Shown: in pieces, positions 60,275 to 64,000 of the stretch | Layout: each line of letters begins with the position of its first letter | Numbering within the stretch: the stretch's first letter is position 1 | NCBI RefSeq assembly: GCF_030269925.1 | Contig: NC_085107.1 | Span: forward strand, 2,356,001-2,420,000 | From: Bombyx mori | Lineage: Eukaryota; Arthropoda; Insecta; Lepidoptera; Bombycidae | Reading direction: 5' to 3' | Length of the DNA stretch: 64,000 nucleotides | Program-made: the position numbers and the translations under genes | Notes under the pieces: generated by a model | Told to the model about the DNA's origin: nothing | Databases searched by the model: none | Seen by the model: the letters and a program-made list of their open reading frames with translations, nothing else

Positions 60275-60811
60275 CCCAACGGGACTTGCATCCGGCTTGG
60301 ATGTGAGGAAACGAAACCACGGGATCGCAACGATATTAAAATTAATTAAAACACCTCATGCGCTATATATTTCACTCTTCGTACACATACACGGTAAAAG
60401 AGCGAATCTTACGGTTATTGTCAATGTGTGTAACATCTACCCTCGGTAGTTAGAAAAAAATTTAAAATTCTTTTTTATTCTTCTTTTTTATTTTTAGCGA
60501 AATCTCACCCCAATTGACTCGTAACGGTATAAACACATCTTATTTAAAATGTTATATAATATATATAATATTAATAACTGCTTATGTCAAAGTAGTTTAA
60601 TAGCAATGCAACTGTTAGATACTTAGATAATGAGAACTTATGTATTTTAATTGTTAAGAGCTCTACATATTATTGAATTTTTTGTTGCTTTTTCTATGTT
60701 TCAAACGCATACCGAGCGCTTAGGTGTTACTCAGGGTAACATTTTTAAATTTCAATAAAAAAATATCAGTTTGATTTAAAGTCAATTTTGTCACAATCTT
60801 TACGAAATAAA
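60275..60811 (+). other. Mical: Mical 3' UTR with poly(A) signals
   Basis: AATAAA hexamers occur at 60754-60759 and 60806-60811 after the stop codon; further ones near 61705, 62045 and 62350 could extend the UTR. The true cleavage site cannot be chosen from sequence. Confidence 0.55.
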
Positions 60812-63800
60812 TCGTAACACGATTATTTTTTTATTTGAGGAAAATTCGAAACATGACCTGTTTACTGCTTTTAGTGCTTAAAGAGCATTTAGAAGTTGTT
60901 CAAATCAATAACTATATCATTATTATTATCATGTTTTACGTTACTATTCATGTTTGACAAAAATATGTCCCTGTCTCGCTCACTCTCTGTTGATCAGAAG
61001 AAGAGGAGAATACCGACATGTTATTAGCTGTAAATTTAAGGAACGCGTATGTGTGTATATACGTTTTATTTAGCAAATGCTACCGGATAACTAACTCGTA
61101 AGCGGTTCAAAATATATGTAATTTAATTATTATTCTCTAATAGGAAATTTTTTAAACGCTTACATGCAGCTAAGCTCCGTTCTATAATCATCTGCAAGGG
61201 ATTTTTTTCAATTTTAGTTTAAAAAAAACGAAAGTAGTATATATATATATTTAAATATATATATATATCTAGAATTGGAATTCTGACACACAAAAATAAA
61301 AAAATTACATCACTATTGCACTAATACCTTTCTTTTCTAAACTCTTATTTATTATAATAATAAAAAATTAACTGACACTATTTTTTACGCCTTGCTCATT
61401 TCAATCGTTTTAGCTATCTTTCTTTTCTCTGTTATTCTGTTTCTCATTCTCTTTTCCCTTTCTTACCGTTTTCTCTCACTCACAACTTAACGTTCCGTTC
61501 CACACTTTTCATATGTTGCATTCTTACCAATCCTACATATATATATATATAGATGTGAGTCAGAAAAAACGGTACGATATATATATACATATATTTTTTT
61601 AAGTTTAAATTACACATTGAAGTTTATTTGGGGCGCATACAGGCGGTTGCAAATTAAAAATGTATAGTAAATTTCGCTTAATTTATGTATCAGACTGTAC
61701 ATTTAAATAAAGTTAATGTCAATTATACTAATATAACACACGGACTAAGTTGACGATGCCAAAAATATAGGTTTTGTTTTGTGACTTACGATTTTTTTGT
61801 CTATATAAATACCTACTATACTGTTCTCTTCTCCCAGCAAAAGAAATGGTTCTCACCAAATTTGACATTATATTGAAGGGATTCTTTTAAATGGACGTAT
61901 TTTTTTTTACAATAATCTTTTCATGTATATTAGTACAAAAAATGTTTTATGATTTCGCATGATTCTTAAGATATCGTCCTTATTTTAAACGGAATGCATG
62001 TAACTTATTGATAAAACTTATTATTGTTCTGATTGGAAAGTTTCATAAATAAAAAATGATTTTTTTTACGAATTTTAAATAAAGATAAAATGGCGGTTTT
62101 TATTTACAACCTACTCTGACACTAATTAGAAAAAAAGCAAATGTTCCCATTAAAAGATTGTAATTATTGCCATTAAATGATTTGCTTAATTCTTGTTCTT
62201 TTAAAAAATATATATTTTTATGCATGTAAATTTTTGTAATACAAGTTTCAAGAAATCAATTTTTGTGTACCTTTTAGCTTTAATATACGAGCCGCATTAT
62301 TAACACACATTGTTAAAATCGACTAAAAAAAAACAAATTAAACTATAGAAATAAAATGTAAAAGGCATTATTATATACTTTTAAACTAGATATTATTCTG
62401 TAATGTGTGCTAGCTATGCCAAAATTGTAAAATGAAAAATGTTATATTTTATACATATTTCTACAAATTTAGAAAAAGTTTATATTTATTAATGATAAAA
62501 TTTGAATCATGTAACGGAATTAGAATTTATTCATCTTAAATTGTGAATAGCTTTTGGTAAAAGTTGCCACTACAATGGACTACAAAATTCTCCTGTCATA
62601 GACTAACAGTCTTATTCATAATTTACATAATGGAGCTTTATAATATGTTGTCATAAGACTGCCAAAAGATGTTATATGGCTTTAATACTTTTTATTAGCA
62701 GTCTGATAACGAGTTTATAAAGCTCCAACGATTCACTAATAACAGTTCTATAATATTTTTGGAAGTAAAAAAATGTGTCAGGAAAATGTAGGTATTTTTT
62801 TTTTATAGTACAAATGCAATTTATTGAATACAACAAAAGCTTAGGATTATTTATAAATCGCCTGACAGGAGCAGAAGCTTAGAATAGTATTGTAAACTTC
62901 AATAGGCTCATCTTTTGATATCGCTCATGTATGCGCGCAGTATGGTAACGATGCGTGACCTAGATACGTAAGCATTGTAGAAGTCATTTTGTAATTGTTG
63001 AACGTGCTGAATTTTAGTGCTTCCAAATTTGTAGAAATATTAATTGTATAATAATAATAATGTAAAATCGTTTTTTAAATTGATCAGAAATGCGTAACTC
63101 TTTTTCATTAATTTGTTGTTTTATTTGGGTTTTTGTTTTCTTCACTAACATTGTTTTTTTTACTAAAACTATTCTACAAAAATATGCTCAAATTGCTGCA
63201 ACGTCTATTAATCAGATCTATGTGCGCTAACCGATGATACGCGTCACATGAATTTATAAATTACGTTTTACTATTAAATTTGGAAATTTTATGAAGCAAG
63301 ACTTATTTTGATAGTACACTTATTCCTTGTAATATATCCCATAAAAGACTTGGTGAGTGTTTCGCTGTAACTGGAGGTAGGTTTCTCGGATTTATTTTAT
63401 ACCCCTAATAATATTTTCACACTGGCAACAGAGACTAGCTGATCACGCATGCTACTCACTTCAAAATTTTCCTGATCGATTTCCCGTTTTTTTTTCCTAT
63501 GGAGGTCAGAGATAGGAAGAGTTGCCTTTAATGGGGAACAAGTTAAAAAAGTGTCCAATTGGACAGCAGCAAATTACCACTCAAAAACTCTCCGAAATAA
63601 CGCTGTCATAGCAAACGGTATGATATGAATGTAGCAGTTTTAATTGGAGTGAAATGTGCTGAGTGCGTGTACAATTTTTAACATGAGGTTACTTAATTTT
63701 TTGGCAATACATTTATTACAAAAATGATTATTAACTTACATAAATTCTTGATAATTATTTTCAATTTATAAAATAAGATGTGAATTAAACTCTGTATCGA

Positions 63801-64000
63801 ACGAGGTCTTTGACAAGCGGAATTCTTACTTTCTTTTTTAATTTGTGGTTATAAAATAATAAAAATAACACAAATTTTAATGCCCGTTTTCCGTTTATAA
63901 TCCAAAGCTTCTTATAATTTTAGTTTTCATAGACAAGGACACGACTACGGTGTTGGTTGTCGTAATTTGAATATTGTGTTACCGTATATTTTTATAAGAC
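60812..64000. other. AT-rich downstream DNA, no gene recognised
   Basis: Possibly further 3' UTR in its first 1-1.5 kb. (TA)n runs at about 61237-61270 and 61536-61552. An imperfect inverted repeat lies at 62607-62747. No open frame resembles a known protein on either strand. Confidence 0.5.
62607..62747. repeat. Imperfect inverted repeat (hairpin MITE candidate)
   Basis: ACAGTCTTATTCATAATTTA and TGGAGCTTTATAA near the left are mirrored by TTATAAAGCTCCA and CACTAATAACAGT near the right; AGACTGCC pairs with GCAGTCT inside. Confidence 0.65.

Noticed and set aside
62810..63000. Reverse-strand poly(A) signals suggesting the end of a convergent gene
   Set aside because: Such hexamers are frequent in this AT-rich DNA and no coding sequence supports it.

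Overview
The window is AT-rich, intron-heavy animal nuclear DNA packed with transposable elements typical of Lepidoptera, and of the silkworm genus Bombyx in particular: two tRNA-related SINE families, jockey/CR1-type LINEs, Helitron-like elements ending in CTAG inserted between A and T, a mariner, and TTAA-flanked MITEs. The species call is inference from these repeats; no search was run.

One host gene spans almost the whole window on the + strand. It is Mical, the F-actin-oxidising flavin monooxygenase. I resolve 26 coding exons from the ATG at 3237 to the stop at 60272-60274. Every junction has an AG acceptor and a GT donor, and the phases sum to an open frame of 2,261 codons (2,251 if a 30-nt candidate microexon is left out). 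Domain order: FAD monooxygenase (exons 1-9, residues ~1-512), a degenerate calponin-homology segment (exons 10-11, ~513-600), a basic and repeat-bearing linker (exons 12-16), one LIM domain split across exons 17/18, a very acidic and proline-rich region (exons 18-23), and a shortened Rab-binding bMERB-like coiled coil (exons 24-26). Two exons can read through their donors to a stop followed by an AATAAA, which would give short (LIM-less) and medium proteins beside the long form.

Layout: 1-3226 is upstream DNA with a decayed LINE tail and SINEs; exon 1 opens with a splice acceptor 10 nt before the ATG, so there is a 5' UTR exon upstream that I cannot place. 3402-18202 is a 14.8-kb first coding intron full of SINEs, a Helitron and a MITE. 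Intron 2 holds a 3-kb LINE on the - strand with a perfect 12-bp target-site duplication. Intron 5 holds a composite LINE: ORF1 plus a stub of ORF2 from one element, joined to the whole ORF2 of another. Introns 6-11 carry Helitrons, SINEs and a local rearranged duplication. Intron 14 begins with a 41-bp minisatellite. Intron 20 contains a decayed mariner with recognisable inverted repeats. Introns 23 and 24 hold a TTAA MITE and a 37-bp inverted-repeat element. After 60275 come the 3' UTR and AT-rich DNA with no further gene recognised.

The only cellular system seen is Mical itself. I found no operon, CRISPR array, tRNA or rRNA gene. The interesting material is the isoform structure and domain erosion of Mical and the detailed anatomy of the mobile elements in its introns.
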